The notes: generated by a model not told the origin, from the sequence alone. Shown: positions 33,950 through 44,836, counted from the stretch's first letter. The stretch: DNA of 64,000 nucleotides from Paludibacteraceae bacterium (GCA_017551675.1 JAFZLC010000030.1:1-64000), one strand, 5' to 3'. Program-made: numbers and translations.

Positions 33950-35266
33950 GCTCATACCTGTCATCTTACGATAGAGGTCGAGGGCATATACATCCGTCAT
34001 ACCCGATATATAATCCAAAACAGCCATGATACGTTGATAGGACTCTTTGCTATCAATTTCATACTGTTCAGGAATACGTGCCAACAACTGTTTTGAATAG
34101 GCTTTATTGGCATTGAAGACAGCTGTTATCTCCTTCTCTATCAGAGTATAGATGATATTATAACCAGCAATTTCAATATCGACCACGTCTTTTGACTTGT
34201 ATATCTTCTTATAAGAGATCTCCTGGCATTTCTCATACGCCTCTTTCACCATGGTAGAGACACACGTTACCAAAGGTGAGTTAAACGTACCTGAAAGGAT
34301 TTCCTCTTCTTTCTCCACAAAAGCGCGAGAACATTCATCCACCAAGACACCAATCACGGACGAACGAAGGTAGGCAATCTGTTCGTTTTCATCTTTCACA
34401 TTGTTCATGTGATTCTTTTTGCGTTCTTGATCCTCCTCCGAGAAGAATCCCAACAATAGATTTTTCGCCTCTGCATTACTGATTAGTTTCAGTTTATGCG
34501 CATCTTCAATATCCATGATCTCATAGCAGATATCGTCTGCCGCTTCTACAAGGAAGACGAATGGATGACGGGCATATTTATAATCATCCAAACAAATCAT
34601 ACCCAAGTCGTCAGCTATCTTTGCGAAATCATCCTTTTCAGTTTGGAAGAAACCAAATTTCTTTTTCTTCTCCGTGATATAATCCGATTTGTATGGATAT
34701 TTTACAATGGAGGCGATAGTCGAATAAGTAAGGACGAAACCTCCCTTTCGGCGACCATTAAACTGATGGGTCAACAGACGGAAAGTATTCGCATTACCCT
34801 CAAAATGGATGATATCGTTCCATTGACTATCCGTTAAGCTATATTTCTCCTTCAAGTATTGTCCGTTACCTTCTGAGAAATAGGAAGCGATGGCAGTCTC
34901 TCCAGAATGACCAAACGGAGGGTTTCCCATATCGTGAGCCAAACAACCAGCCGAGACGATGGAGCCAATTTCAGATATCTTATCCGATATTTGATTCTTA
35001 TGTTTCAAACGAAGCAGTTTAGCCACACTGTTACCCAATGAACGTCCTACGCATGAGACCTCCAGACTGTGAGTCAGACGATTGTGGACAAAGATGCTAC
35101 CGGGCAGAGGGAAGACCTGAGTCTTGTTCTGCAACCGACGAAAAGGAGATGAGAAGATCAATCGGTCATAATCACGTTGAAACTCCGTTCTATCCTCTTC
35201 TTTAACATTATGATAATCTTCCAATCCAAAACGTTTGGAGGAGATTAGTTTATCCCAGTTCATCAT
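33935..35266 (-). CDS. dgt: Deoxyguanosinetriphosphate triphosphohydrolase family protein
   Basis: An HD-domain enzyme that splits dGTP (or other dNTPs) to deoxynucleoside and triphosphate, adjusting nucleotide pools. In 443 aa: RTEFQRDYDRLIFSSPFRRLQNKTQV at the start, HNRLTHSLEVS, the HD pair HDMGNPPFGHSGE and the second metal Asp in VEAADDICYEIMD. The start may be either of two adjacent ATGs. It overlaps sbcC tail to tail by 15 bp. Upstream the terminator of the pgm operon separates it from that unit. dNTP control and SbcCD both bear on DNA integrity, though they are transcribed in opposite directions. Confidence 0.93.
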   Translation of the reverse strand: MMNWDKLISSKRFGLEDYHNVKEEDRTEFQRDYDRLIFSSPFRRLQNKTQVFPLPGSIFVHNRLTHSLEVSCVGRSLGNSVAKLLRLKHKNQISDKISEIGSIVSAGCLAHDMGNPPFGHSGETAIASYFSEGNGQYLKEKYSLTDSQWNDIIHFEGNANTFRLLTHQFNGRRKGGFVLTYSTIASIVKYPYKSDYITEKKKKFGFFQTEKDDFAKIADDLGMICLDDYKYARHPFVFLVEAADDICYEIMDIEDAHKLKLISNAEAKNLLLGFFSEEDQERKKNHMNNVKDENEQIAYLRSSVIGVLVDECSRAFVEKEEEILSGTFNSPLVTCVSTMVKEAYEKCQEISYKKIYKSKDVVDIEIAGYNIIYTLIEKEITAVFNANKAYSKQLLARIPEQYEIDSKESYQRIMAVLDYISGMTDVYALDLYRKMTGMSLPSL

Positions 35267-35313
35267 ATCTTTCAGTCGTTAGGACCTCTATCCGAGGTTG
35301 TTCATGAGATTTG

Positions 35314-35356
35314 AAAAAGGGGGAACATCGACAACCAGTGTTGCGATGCACCCCCC
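35314..35356 (-). terminator. Intrinsic terminator of the secA-lgt-nagB-pgm unit
   Basis: On the minus strand GGGGG pairs with CCCCC, GCATCG with CGATGT and CAAC with GTTG, followed by TTTTTC. It lies 23 bases after the pgm stop. Confidence 0.8.
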
Positions 35357-35378
35357 ATCAGTTCATTTATGAATGGTA

Positions 35379-37121
35379 TTATAGGTTAAGAGACTTTTTG
35401 ATTGCCTCTACCTTTTTATCAGCATCAGCACATGCACGCTTGTAATCTGCGGCATCTTTCATTTCACCTTTCACTTCGATATAGAACTTGATCTTAGGTT
35501 CAGTTCCAGAAGGACGAACACTGACCTTAGTACCATCTTCAGTGAAATATTGAAGTACGTTAGCAGTCTCAGGCATGTTGATATCCTCAACTTTATTGCA
35601 CTTAACGCATGTTTGTTTCAAAGACTTATAGTCCTTGATCAATTTAACAGCAGAGCCAGCCAACTCTTTAGGAGGGTTCTGACGGAAGTTCTCCATCATA
35701 GCCTTGATCTCATCAGCACCGCTCTTACCAGGTTTAACCACACTGATAGCGCTCTCTTTTTGGAATCCATACTCTTTGTAGATGTTCATCAACAATTCGT
35801 AAAGAGACATTCCATTATCCTTAGCCCAAGCTGCGATTTCACAGATCAAGCAGATAGAAGCTGGTGAATCTTTATCACGTACCTTGTCGTAAGGCAAGAA
35901 ACCAAATGATTCCTCTCCACCTCCGATGTACTTCTCCTTTCCTTCGTTGACACGGATTCTGTAAGCGATCCACTTGAATCCGGTATATTCATCATACAAC
36001 TTAACGTTGTTTTTATCTGCGATTTCACGAATCAATTCAGATGTTACAATGGTTTTCACCAAGAACTCATTACCTTTTAACTTGCCCAACTTCTTCATGT
36101 TGGTGATGATGTAATAGCAGAACATCATACAAGTTTGGTTACCATTGATGATCACCCACTCACCCTTGTCGTCGCGACATACGATAGCCAAACGATCGGC
36201 ATCAGGGTCAGATGCGATAACCAAGTCGGCACCCAACTTCGTACCGAGGTTCATACCCATGGTCATTGCCTCTGAGTTTTCAGGGTTAGGAGACTTAACC
36301 GTTGGGAAGTTACCATCGATAACCATTTGTTCAGGAACCACGTTGATATTTTGGAAGCCCCATGAACGCAAGCACAAAGGAACGATTACACGACCAGTTC
36401 CGTGCAATGGAGAATAAACGATGTTCAAGTTCTTTTGGCGATTGATCACCTCTTGATCAACCATAGCCTCTTTCACTGCCATCATATATTCGTAGTCCAT
36501 CTCACCACCGATGATAGTGATCAAATCCTTATTAGGAGTGAATTTAACATCATCTACCTTTACCTTGTTCACCTCGTCAATGATTCCTTTATCATGAGGA
36601 GCCAAAACCTGAGCACCATCCTCCCAGTATGCTTTGTATCCGTTATATTCTCTTGGGTTGTGAGATGCTGTGATGTTCACACCACTTTGGCAGCCCAACT
36701 GACGAATAGCAAATGAAATCTCTGGTGTAGGACGAAGGCTTTCAAAAAGATAAGCGTGAATTCCGTTAGCAGAGAAGATGTCTGCAACTATTTCAGCGAA
36801 CAAACGTGAGTTATTACGGCAATCGTGACCTACCACCACGCTGATCTCTTTCTTACCAGCGAAAGCTTTCTTTAGGTAGTTGGCCAAACCTTGAGTGGCC
36901 ATTCCGACCACATATTTATTCATACGATTGGTACCAACCCCCATAATACCACGCAAACCACCTGTACCAAACTCTAGGTTCTGGTAGAAGGCATCAATTA
37001 AATCTGTCTTATCAGAGTTATCCAACAAACGTTGAACCTCTTTCTTCGTCTCAGTGTCAAAATTACCGTTTATCCAAGCATTTGCTTTAGCGGTAACCTC
37101 TTGCAACAAAGCGTTATCCAT
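35379..37121 (-). CDS. pgm: Phosphoglucomutase/phosphomannomutase
   Basis: Interconverts hexose-1- and -6-phosphates, linking glycolysis to nucleotide-sugar synthesis. The 580 aa contain the phospho-Ser loop TASHNPREYNGYKAYW, the metal loop DPDADRLAI, the sugar-specificity loop GGEESFGF and the phosphate-binding RPSGTEPKIKFYIEV. The length fits the PgcA type used by Gram-positives and Bacteroidetes for both glucose and mannose phosphates. It is the last gene of a tight minus-strand cluster, 19 bp after nagB, and a terminator follows. Confidence 0.95.
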   Translation of the reverse strand: MDNALLQEVTAKANAWINGNFDTETKKEVQRLLDNSDKTDLIDAFYQNLEFGTGGLRGIMGVGTNRMNKYVVGMATQGLANYLKKAFAGKKEISVVVGHDCRNNSRLFAEIVADIFSANGIHAYLFESLRPTPEISFAIRQLGCQSGVNITASHNPREYNGYKAYWEDGAQVLAPHDKGIIDEVNKVKVDDVKFTPNKDLITIIGGEMDYEYMMAVKEAMVDQEVINRQKNLNIVYSPLHGTGRVIVPLCLRSWGFQNINVVPEQMVIDGNFPTVKSPNPENSEAMTMGMNLGTKLGADLVIASDPDADRLAIVCRDDKGEWVIINGNQTCMMFCYYIITNMKKLGKLKGNEFLVKTIVTSELIREIADKNNVKLYDEYTGFKWIAYRIRVNEGKEKYIGGGEESFGFLPYDKVRDKDSPASICLICEIAAWAKDNGMSLYELLMNIYKEYGFQKESAISVVKPGKSGADEIKAMMENFRQNPPKELAGSAVKLIKDYKSLKQTCVKCNKVEDINMPETANVLQYFTEDGTKVSVRPSGTEPKIKFYIEVKGEMKDAADYKRACADADKKVEAIKKSLNL

Positions 37122-37140
37122 ACTAAAAATTTATATAAAA

Positions 37141-37935
37141 TTATAAAATATTATTCTTCTCAATATCCTTAAAGTAACGATATGTTGAAACTTTCAACTC
37201 AAAAGTAGATAATTCATCACAAACGATGATACCATTCTTATGAAGTTGCAAAGCACTCAACGTACACATTTGGCAAACACCACCTTCAACAGCTTGTTGC
37301 AAAGCTCTTGCTTTGTTATAGCCGCTTACCAAGATCATTACTTCTTTTGCATCCATGATAGTACCCACACCAACAGTCAAAGCTGAAGTAGGAACCTTAC
37401 TCATATCGTTATCAAAGAAACGAGAGTTAGCAATGATAGTATCTGTAGTCAAATGTTTTAAACGAGTACGAGAGGTCAATGAAGAACCTGGTTCATTGAA
37501 TGCGATGTGTCCGTCAGGACCAATACCACCGATGAACAATTGGATTCCTCCAGCTGCCTGAATGCGAGCTTCATAGTCGGCGCACTCCTGTTTCAAGTCT
37601 GCAGCATTACCATTCAATATGTTTACCTGATTTTCAGGAATATCTATATGCTTAAAGAAATTATTCCACATGAATGAATAATAACTTTCAGGATGTTCCT
37701 TTGGTAAGTTAACGTACTCGTCCATGTTGAATGTGATAACATTCTTAAAAGAAACGAGTCCCTCTTTATTCATCTTAATAAGTTCGCGATACATACCTAA
37801 TGGAGAAGAACCAGTAGGAAGACCCAAAACGAATTTGCGGTCTGCTGTAGGTTTGAACTCGTTAATTGTGTCTGCTACATGTTTTGCAGCCCATTTGGAA
37901 ACGGATGCGTAATCCGATTGGATTAGAACTCTCAT
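37141..37935 (-). CDS. nagB: Glucosamine-6-phosphate deaminase
   Basis: Converts glucosamine-6-phosphate to fructose-6-phosphate and ammonia, the entry of amino sugars into glycolysis. The 264 aa include the phosphate loop [25 protein letters not shown], and the active-site [18 protein letters not shown] with catalytic Asp and His. It is the length of E. coli NagB (266). It sits between lgt (22 bp) and pgm (19 bp) on the same strand and is not beside nagA here; the cluster ties sugar phosphate supply to envelope genes. Confidence 0.96.
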   Translation of the reverse strand: MRVLIQSDYASVSKWAAKHVADTINEFKPTADRKFVLGLPTGSSPLGMYRELIKMNKEGLVSFKNVITFNMDEYVNLPKEHPESYYSFMWNNFFKHIDIPENQVNILNGNAADLKQECADYEARIQAAGGIQLFIGGIGPDGHIAFNEPGSSLTSRTRLKHLTTDTIIANSRFFDNDMSKVPTSALTVGVGTIMDAKEVMILVSGYNKARALQQAVEGGVCQMCTLSALQLHKNGIIVCDELSTFELKVSTYRYFKDIEKNNIL

Positions 37936-37957
37936 ACTCTTTTATTTTTTATATTTT

Positions 37958-38809
37958 TTACTCTTTTGTTAGTCTCAATGTCTCACCTTCCTTTTTCATC
38001 TGTGAGATGGATTTATATAGGAGATAAACACCCCATATAATAAGTGGAAGACTAAGAATCTGACCCATATTGATAAACATATTCTCTTCGAATTCCTCCT
38101 GATTGTTCTTTATGAACTCAATCAAGAAACGTGTCATAAAGACCATCTCCAAGAAGACTCCAAAGATGAAACCTTCAAATTTCCTTGCATTTGTGCGCCA
38201 ATACAGGAACATAGTCACTGCGAAGGTGATTATGCAATATAGCGCCTCGTATATTTGGGTTGGATGACTTGGTGCTGAGAATACTGGTTCAGACCCAAGT
38301 TGCCACAAATGCATGTTTGTGATAAACTCAAATGCCCATGGTACATCAGTTGCATGACCATATATCTCATGATTCATCAAATTTCCCAAACGAATACAAG
38401 CGCCACATATAGCCACAGACATCACAATGCGGTCCATGGTCCAAATGAAACTTTTCTGTATCTTTTTACTAAACAACCACAAGGCTATAAGGATACCACA
38501 GGCACCACCGTGACTGGACAAGCCTCCCTTCCATACATACAATATCTCCGCTGGATGTGCAGAGTAGAATGCAAAGTCGTAGAAGAAGCAATGACCTAAT
38601 CGAGCGCCGATAATGGTTCCAACCAACATGTACATTAGAATATCCGCTGATTGTTCTTGGTGAATCCCCTCTCTGTTGTATACTTTCATAACAACATAAT
38701 AACCCACCATAAAACCAACAGCCCACAACAATCCATACCACCGAAGTGTGAGCGGACCTACGGAAATAATATCTGGGCTAACTGTCCAACGAATAAACTC
38801 TAATAACAT
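37958..38809 (-). CDS. lgt: Prolipoprotein diacylglyceryl transferase
   Basis: An inner-membrane enzyme that attaches diacylglycerol from phosphatidylglycerol to the lipobox Cys, the first step in lipoprotein maturation. The 283 aa have about seven membrane segments and the family motifs RWYGLLWAVGF, GTIIGARLGHCFFYD, GGLSSHGGACG and IRLGNLMNHEIYG. It begins 2 bp after the secA stop, so the two export genes are coupled. Many lipoproteins in this window depend on it. Confidence 0.95.
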   Translation of the reverse strand: MLLEFIRWTVSPDIISVGPLTLRWYGLLWAVGFMVGYYVVMKVYNREGIHQEQSADILMYMLVGTIIGARLGHCFFYDFAFYSAHPAEILYVWKGGLSSHGGACGILIALWLFSKKIQKSFIWTMDRIVMSVAICGACIRLGNLMNHEIYGHATDVPWAFEFITNMHLWQLGSEPVFSAPSHPTQIYEALYCIITFAVTMFLYWRTNARKFEGFIFGVFLEMVFMTRFLIEFIKNNQEEFEENMFINMGQILSLPLIIWGVYLLYKSISQMKKEGETLRLTKE

Positions 38810-38811
38810 AA

Positions 38812-41800
38812 TTATAATCCTTTACCGTGACAATGTTTGTATTTCTTACCAGAACCGCATGGACATGGATCATTACGTCCAATCTTAGGTTCTGTGCGGA
38901 TAGGTTCTACCCTTCTCTCTGGCTGTTGTTGAGGAGCTGATTGAGAAGGACCTCTATTTGATTGATATTTAGAGTAATCTTCACGTTTTTCAGGAACAGC
39001 CTCACGCACCTGCTCTGGGTCACGTTGCTGTACAGGGATTTGTCCACGCATCAAGATGGAGATAGCCTCTCGGTTGGTCTCCTCCACCATGTTCTTAAAC
39101 AATCCAAATGACTCCAATTTATAGATCAATAGAGGGTCTTTCTGCTCGTAACTTGCATTCTGAACAGAATCTCTCAACTCATCCATTTGTCTCAAATGCT
39201 CTTTCCAGTTCTCATCAATCACATGAAGAAGGATCATCTTCTCAAATACCTTGACAATCTCCTTGCTCTCCGTCTCGTATGCTTTCTTCAAGTTAACTGG
39301 AATATTGTACTGACGTTTGCCATCCACAATAGGAATCAAGATGTTTTGATATTGCTCACCTTGGTTCTCATACACCTGTTTAATCACAGGGTTGGCAACC
39401 TCTGCTATTCTCTCCATCTTATGTTTGAATGAATCCATAGCAGCGTGGAACAAACTCTCCACAATCTCATCAGCCTTCATATTCTTGAATTCTTCCTCTG
39501 AAATAGGTGAATCAATTGCAAACAGTACCATTGTCTCCTCCTCAAAGAGGTCGAATGCATAAATCGGTTTGGATTTATCAACAATCATCTGAGCAGTATC
39601 ATAAATCATATTCATGATATTGACACCCAAACGCTCACCCATCAATGTCTGTCTACGTTTGCGATAGACTACCTCACGCTGTGCGTTCATCACATCATCA
39701 TACTCCAACAATCTCTTACGAACACCGAAGTGATTCTCTTCCACCTTCTTCTGTGCACGTTCAATAGATTTTGAAATCATGCTATGTTCGATCACCTCAC
39801 CTTCCACAAATCCGAGTCTGTCCATGATACTTGAGATCTTCTCAGAACCGAACAAACGCATTAGGTTATCTTCCAATGAAACGTAGAAGATAGAGGATCC
39901 TGGGTCTCCTTGACGACCAGAACGACCACGCAACTGACGGTCTACACGACGTGACTCGTGACGCTCCGTACCAATGATGGCCAAACCTCCCGCTTGCTTC
40001 ACTTCGTCAGAAAGCTTGATATCCGTACCACGACCTGCCATGTTAGTAGCGATGGTTACCGTACGACTCTTTCCTGCTTGAGCAACGATATCAGCCTCTT
40101 TTTGGTGTAACTTAGCGTTCAACACATTATGTTCTATTTTTCTCAACGTCAACATTCTACTAAGCAACTCCGAAATTTCCACTGAAGTGGTACCCACCAA
40201 GACTGGACGACCGGCATCCACCAAGCGACAAATCTCTTCGATAACGGCGTTGAACTTCTCACGTTTCGTTCTATAGACACGGTCTTCCATATCTATACGA
40301 GCTACTGGCTTATTGGTTGGGATAACAACCACGTCCAGTTTATAGATATTCCAGAACTCTCCTGCCTCTGTCTCAGCCGTACCAGTCATACCTGCCAGTT
40401 TGTGATACATACGGAAATAGTTCTGAAGTGTGATGGTAGCAAATGTTTGTGTAGCATCCTCCACTTTCACCTTCTCTTTTGCCTCGATTGCCTGATGCAG
40501 ACCATCTGAATAACGACGACCTTCCATGACACGACCTGTCTGTTCATCAACAATCTTCACTTTGCCATCTATAATCACATACTCTTGATCCTTTTCGAAC
40601 AAAGTGTATGCCTTCAATAACTGGTTGATGGTATGAACACGCTCCAATTTGATGGCATAGTTTTGCATCAAATCCTCTTTCTTGTTCTGATATTCCTCTT
40701 TCGGCAAGTTTTCTCCTTCCAAAGCCGACAACTGAGAAGCGATATCAGGCAATACAAAGAAATCTGGGTCTTCCGAAGCACCAGTCAATGCATCAATACC
40801 TTTATCAGTCAACTCAATGGAGCGATTTTTCTCATCGATAACAAAATAGAGAGGATCTGTGGCAATATGCATATTTTTATTTTGCTCTGCCATATAATAC
40901 TCTTCAGTAGAGAGCAAAATACTTTTGTTTCCTTGTTCACTCAAGAATTTGATCAACGGAGTATTTTTAGGCAATGCCTTATAAGAACGGAACAAATCCA
41001 AAGCACCTGCTTCTTGTTCTTCTTTGTTCTCCGATTTCAATTTACGTTTTGCCTCAGAAAGGTAGTTGGTAGCCATTGTACGTTGAAGAGCAACCAATTT
41101 CTCCACACGAGGACATAACTCATCAAACTTCTGATCATCACCCTTTGGAATAGGACCAGAGATAATCAATGGCGTACGAGCATCATCGATCAATACGGAG
41201 TCAACCTCATCGACAATCGCATAATTGTGTTTACGTTGAACCAAATCATCAGGAGAAACGGCCATGTTATCACGTAGATAATCGAAACCGAACTCATTAT
41301 TGGTACCGAATGTGATATCAGCCATGTAGGCTTTACGACGCTCTGGTGAATTAGGTCTGTGTTTGTCAATACAGTCGACAGACAAACCATGGAACTGATA
41401 CAAAGGACCCATCCATTCAGAGTCACGTTTAGACAAGTAGTCGTTGACGGTGATGACATGAACACCATTACCCGTCAATGCATTTAAGAAGACTGGCAAA
41501 GTTGCAACGAGAGTCTTACCCTCACCAGTTGCCATCTCCGCGATCTTTCCTTTATGAAGAACAACACCACCGAAAATCTGGACATCATAATGAACCATAT
41601 TCCATAGAAGGTCATTACCTCCTGCCACCCAGTGGTTATGATAAATGGCTTTGTCACCATCAATTTCGACGAAATCTTTTGTTGCCGCCAAATCACGGTC
41701 CATATCAGTAGCCGTTACCACCACCGTCTCATTCTCGGCAAAACGACGAGCCGTATCTCTTACGATAGCAAAAACTTCATAGAGTACTTCGTCAAGAACT

Positions 41801-42102
41801 TTTTCATATTTATCAATGACAATTTTTTCTATTCTATCAATTTCTGCATACGTATGTTCACGTTCCTCTATTTCCTGTCCCTCTATTTGCGACTTCAACT
41901 CTTCTATTTGAGCAACCTCAGCAGCTACATACGCTTTTATCTTTTCACGTATTTGAACAGTCCTAGCACGTAATTCATCGTTCGTCAACTTCTCCATAAC
42001 TGGAGCCAACTCCCGTACCTTATCAACATACGGTTTTATCTCGCGCATATCTCTCTGCGCCTTATTACCAAATAGTTTGGACAAAAAACTATTAATACCC
42101 AT
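38812..42102 (-). CDS. secA: Preprotein translocase ATPase SecA
   Basis: The motor that drives unfolded preproteins through SecYEG. In 1096 aa: Walker A GEGKT at 193-197, [12 protein letters not shown], the DEAD-type [14 protein letters not shown], motif [25 protein letters not shown], and a C-terminal zinc-binding SEC-C tail with [13 protein letters not shown]. About 85 extra residues precede Walker A compared with E. coli, which I believe is normal for Bacteroidetes SecA. It heads the secA-lgt-nagB-pgm cluster. A -7 element is on the minus strand at 42128-42135 (TAAATTTG). Confidence 0.97.
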   Translation of the reverse strand: MGINSFLSKLFGNKAQRDMREIKPYVDKVRELAPVMEKLTNDELRARTVQIREKIKAYVAAEVAQIEELKSQIEGQEIEEREHTYAEIDRIEKIVIDKYEKVLDEVLYEVFAIVRDTARRFAENETVVVTATDMDRDLAATKDFVEIDGDKAIYHNHWVAGGNDLLWNMVHYDVQIFGGVVLHKGKIAEMATGEGKTLVATLPVFLNALTGNGVHVITVNDYLSKRDSEWMGPLYQFHGLSVDCIDKHRPNSPERRKAYMADITFGTNNEFGFDYLRDNMAVSPDDLVQRKHNYAIVDEVDSVLIDDARTPLIISGPIPKGDDQKFDELCPRVEKLVALQRTMATNYLSEAKRKLKSENKEEQEAGALDLFRSYKALPKNTPLIKFLSEQGNKSILLSTEEYYMAEQNKNMHIATDPLYFVIDEKNRSIELTDKGIDALTGASEDPDFFVLPDIASQLSALEGENLPKEEYQNKKEDLMQNYAIKLERVHTINQLLKAYTLFEKDQEYVIIDGKVKIVDEQTGRVMEGRRYSDGLHQAIEAKEKVKVEDATQTFATITLQNYFRMYHKLAGMTGTAETEAGEFWNIYKLDVVVIPTNKPVARIDMEDRVYRTKREKFNAVIEEICRLVDAGRPVLVGTTSVEISELLSRMLTLRKIEHNVLNAKLHQKEADIVAQAGKSRTVTIATNMAGRGTDIKLSDEVKQAGGLAIIGTERHESRRVDRQLRGRSGRQGDPGSSIFYVSLEDNLMRLFGSEKISSIMDRLGFVEGEVIEHSMISKSIERAQKKVEENHFGVRKRLLEYDDVMNAQREVVYRKRRQTLMGERLGVNIMNMIYDTAQMIVDKSKPIYAFDLFEEETMVLFAIDSPISEEEFKNMKADEIVESLFHAAMDSFKHKMERIAEVANPVIKQVYENQGEQYQNILIPIVDGKRQYNIPVNLKKAYETESKEIVKVFEKMILLHVIDENWKEHLRQMDELRDSVQNASYEQKDPLLIYKLESFGLFKNMVEETNREAISILMRGQIPVQQRDPEQVREAVPEKREDYSKYQSNRGPSQSAPQQQPERRVEPIRTEPKIGRNDPCPCGSGKKYKHCHGKGL

Positions 42103-42230
42103 AGAACATTATTTTGTATATTGAGCGCAAATTTAGAAAAAAAAAAGCAGAGTATCTTGCTTTAAAAGCAACAAACTTCACAAGATTTATTATATCTTTG
42201 CATTATTATTCGATTTACTACATAAATAAA

Positions 42231-42286
42231 GGTGAATTCTATAAATTCGCCATATTTAAATAAAATAGTATGAATCGTGGGTTGAT
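42231..42286 (+). repeat. Dispersed element copy A with conserved flank
   Basis: A near-palindromic 21-bp core (GGTGAATT-CTATA-AATTCGCC) followed by a block ending ATAGTATGA..GTGGGTTGAT that is shared with copy B at 51995-52053. Both are in leaders, 31 to 34 bases from a -7 element. Confidence 0.7.
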
Positions 42287-42344
42287 GAACTTTTCGACGC
42301 TTTTTGAGTTATTTCGGCATTTTACTGTTTATCAGACAGTCACA

Positions 42345-42372
42345 GTAGAGACGCAAAGCATTGCGACTCTAC
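42345..42372. repeat. REP-like palindrome
   Basis: GTAGAG-A-CGCAA, loop AGCA, TTGCG-A-CTCTAC: an imperfect hairpin with one A-A mismatch. Short palindromes of the form GTAGAGACGCAA..TTGCGTCTCTAC are familiar as interspersed repeats in Bacteroidetes and cyanobacteria. Only one copy is in this window. Confidence 0.55.
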
Positions 42373-42440
42373 AAGAAAAAATTCGAAACCAATTCAAAAA
42401 TTAACGAAAATAGAACCCATCTATAGTATTTACGCAGAGG

Positions 42441-43850
42441 ATGAGAACTAAAAGACAACAACAACATACAAGCCTTATTAAGGTACTTGTCGCCATAGGA
42501 GATTTCTTTTGGATAAATGTGTCGTTCCTATTGATGATTTATTTATACTGGCAACAGTATGGTCCGTTTGGATATCATGAATATAAGTATGGCTTCGTTG
42601 TAATAAACCTTGCCTACGCCATTAGTCTGTTCTTGTGCGGAATCATATTGGACAAACGTGTTGTGTTTTCAGAGAAGATCATCGCTTTGGTGACCAAGAC
42701 GGTCTCTCTTTTCGCTATTATTGTCATAGCCTCATTTTCTGTCTTAGGAATTCTATTGCCTGCCAAATTATGGCTCCTATTCCTATGCATCTCCTTCATT
42801 TTTGTATCGTTCTGGCGAATTGGCTTCCGTTTCTTACTGAAATCCTATCGTCGCCGAGGAGGTAACACGCGTAATATTATTATATTAGGTGCGGGACGTG
42901 TAGCAAACAAAGTATACAACAGCAATATCACAAATGAGTTTTTAGGTTATAATTTCATGGGCTTCTTCGACGACCGTGATCCTGCCGACTATCGTGTGAA
43001 CCCTCAATTAGTGAAGGGAACCTTGGCCGACGTGGAAGAATTCGTCAAAGAGAATCAAGTGGATGAGATTATCTGTGCTTTACCCGCAGGTGATGATCGT
43101 AAGGCACTCCCTATCATGAAATATGCAGAAAATAATCTTATCCGTTTTATGATCGTACCAGATTTCATGCGTTTCATTACGCGTTCGGTTTCCTTGTCTT
43201 TCTTGGACAACTCCATTCCTATTGTTTCCCTTCGTGAAGAACCTCTTAGAAAAGGATATAACCAGTTACTTAAACGTGTGTTCGACATCATTGTCTCTTT
43301 GGGATTCTGTTTGACAATATTCCCAATCTTGTTTATCATCTTAGCTCCTATTATAAAATACACCTCCAAAGGTCCTATCTTCTTTAAACAAAAAAGAACC
43401 GGAGAGAATGGTGAAGAATTCTACTGCTTGAAATTCAGAACCATGGAGGTAAATGCGGATGCTGATAGCGTACAAGCGACCAAAGGAGATAGCCGTGTCA
43501 CCAAAATCGGAGCTTTCATGCGTAAAACCAACTTGGATGAGATGCCTCAGTTCCTAAACGTACTCATCGGCGATATGTCTATCGTCGGTCCTCGCCCTCA
43601 CATGCTGAAACATACCGAGATGTATTCTCAATTGATCGATAAATATATGGTAAGACACTTCGCTAAACCTGGTATCACAGGTTGGGCGCAAGTAACTGGA
43701 TATCGTGGAGAGACCAAAGAACTATCCGAAATGGAAGGCCGTGTGAGACAGGATGTTTGGTACATTGAAAACTGGACCTTCTGGTTGGATATTAAAATCA
43801 TATATAAGACAATCAAAAATATGCTGAAAGGGGAAGAAAAGGCATATTAA
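42441..43850 (+). CDS. Undecaprenyl-phosphate glucose phosphotransferase (WcaJ-like)
   Basis: A polyprenyl-phosphate hexose-1-phosphate transferase that starts exopolysaccharide or capsule repeat units. In 469 aa: four N-terminal membrane segments (20-115), a nucleotide-binding-like central domain (IILGAGRVANKVY), a fifth hydrophobic segment (GFCLTIFPILFIILAPII) and the catalytic bacterial sugar transferase domain (about 275-469) with GPIFFKQKRTGENGEEF, LKFRTM, KTNLDEMPQFLNVLIGDMS and GPRPHM. It has a long leader with repeats. No other polysaccharide genes are adjacent, so the pathway served is not shown. Confidence 0.93.
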   Translation: MRTKRQQQHTSLIKVLVAIGDFFWINVSFLLMIYLYWQQYGPFGYHEYKYGFVVINLAYAISLFLCGIILDKRVVFSEKIIALVTKTVSLFAIIVIASFSVLGILLPAKLWLLFLCISFIFVSFWRIGFRFLLKSYRRRGGNTRNIIILGAGRVANKVYNSNITNEFLGYNFMGFFDDRDPADYRVNPQLVKGTLADVEEFVKENQVDEIICALPAGDDRKALPIMKYAENNLIRFMIVPDFMRFITRSVSLSFLDNSIPIVSLREEPLRKGYNQLLKRVFDIIVSLGFCLTIFPILFIILAPIIKYTSKGPIFFKQKRTGENGEEFYCLKFRTMEVNADADSVQATKGDSRVTKIGAFMRKTNLDEMPQFLNVLIGDMSIVGPRPHMLKHTEMYSQLIDKYMVRHFAKPGITGWAQVTGYRGETKELSEMEGRVRQDVWYIENWTFWLDIKIIYKTIKNMLKGEEKAY

Positions 43851-43911
43851 GGGAAATACATTCCACAATAGTGAGTTCGGACAACAAGGGGATACGGGAG
43901 TGTATGATAGA

Positions 43912-43930
43912 TTGAATATGTAGAACTCAT
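43912..43930. repeat. Dispersed element copy G (diverged)
   Basis: TTGAATATGTAGAACTCAT matches 16 of the first 19 consensus bases and lies 30 bases before the ATG of the secreted hypothetical gene. Confidence 0.4.
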
Positions 43931-43959
43931 AGTTACATTTATTTTAAAATCTTTTGCGT

Positions 43960-44712
43960 ATGAGATTATTTTGCACATTTCTGTTTTTAATCCTCCTTCC
44001 ATTAAACCTATTCTCTCAACAATCTATATTTGTTGATCAAACATATGACGGAATAACGTATGCACCTTTCTCATTATCAGATATAACCAGTATCAAACAA
44101 ATTAATGCACAAACCTTATTAATCAGAAGATCCGGCAAAGAATGTCATATACAAATAAACAAGGGAGAAATCCTCGAAATTCATAAGAAACAACTATCAA
44201 ACAATGGAATGTACCATACGAAATATGAATTAATGGGAGTAACTGTTAAGGTACCTGTAAACGCAAATGTCAAAGAAGAAAACAAAGAATTCTTTACTAT
44301 TCAATATCAAACCCATATTAATTATTATTATCCCCATGGTAAACGGTGTCTTGAAGTTCGCATTTTCAACAAACAAGGGAAAATGTATAAATGGAACTTG
44401 GAGCGTCCCCTCGAAATTCCAAGAGATTCGATTGATAAGTCACAACCCATAACAGTCCATTATATAAAATACGATGGAAGTGAATATAAAATAACATGGA
44501 CTCGGATTCAAAACTTTAATGTCATGTACAATTCATTGCCTCCAGATGGCGAAGGAAATCAACTAAATAGTAGTCAGCTCCACCAATTATTAGAAGCATT
44601 TCAACATAAAGATGACTATTATTTTAACTTTCATTACATAAATGATAAGGGAGTTAAGGAAAGTACCGTTCTGTACTTTGACCCCAAAAAGTACTATGAA
44701 TCCGACAAATAA
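43960..44712 (+). CDS. Secreted protein of unknown function
   Basis: A signal peptide (LILLPLNLFSQQ) precedes about 230 residues rich in Lys, Tyr, Asn and Ile, with beta-strand character throughout (TLLIRRSGKECHIQINKG, TIQYQTHINYYYPHGKRCLEVRIFNKQGKMYKWNL, YYFNFHYINDKGVKESTVLYF). No family recognised and no lipobox. The ATG at 43960 is chosen over the TTG two codons upstream. It stands alone between the sugar transferase and a shared terminator with the rubredoxin gene. Confidence 0.65.
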   Translation: MRLFCTFLFLILLPLNLFSQQSIFVDQTYDGITYAPFSLSDITSIKQINAQTLLIRRSGKECHIQINKGEILEIHKKQLSNNGMYHTKYELMGVTVKVPVNANVKEENKEFFTIQYQTHINYYYPHGKRCLEVRIFNKQGKMYKWNLERPLEIPRDSIDKSQPITVHYIKYDGSEYKITWTRIQNFNVMYNSLPPDGEGNQLNSSQLHQLLEAFQHKDDYYFNFHYINDKGVKESTVLYFDPKKYYESDK

Positions 44713-44783
44713 CCTATTACGAGAACATCAATCTTTCAATTCAAATCTCAGATATTAAATTAATAGCATCTACATAAAAATAG

Positions 44784-44818
44784 GAACCCTGACAGAATCA
44801 TTCCGTCAGGGTTCTTTT
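44784..44818. terminator. Terminator between the secreted protein and rubredoxin genes
   Basis: GAACCCTGAC and GTCAGGGTTC form a perfect 10-bp stem with an 11-base loop, followed by TTTTCT on the plus strand. The minus strand also gives a T-rich run, so it may serve both convergent genes. Confidence 0.8.
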
Positions 44819-44836
44819 CTCCTTATAAGTAGTTTT

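Larger units (their letters stand above)
42103..42440. promoter_or_regulatory. Divergent control region secA / sugar transferase
   Basis: Minus-strand -7 element for secA (CAAATTTA on plus, 42128-42135). Plus-strand -7 element TATCTTTG at 42193-42200, giving a leader of about 230 nt for the sugar transferase. Within that leader lie copy A of the dispersed element (42231-42251, with conserved flank to 42286) and a REP-like hairpin (42345-42372). Confidence 0.65.
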
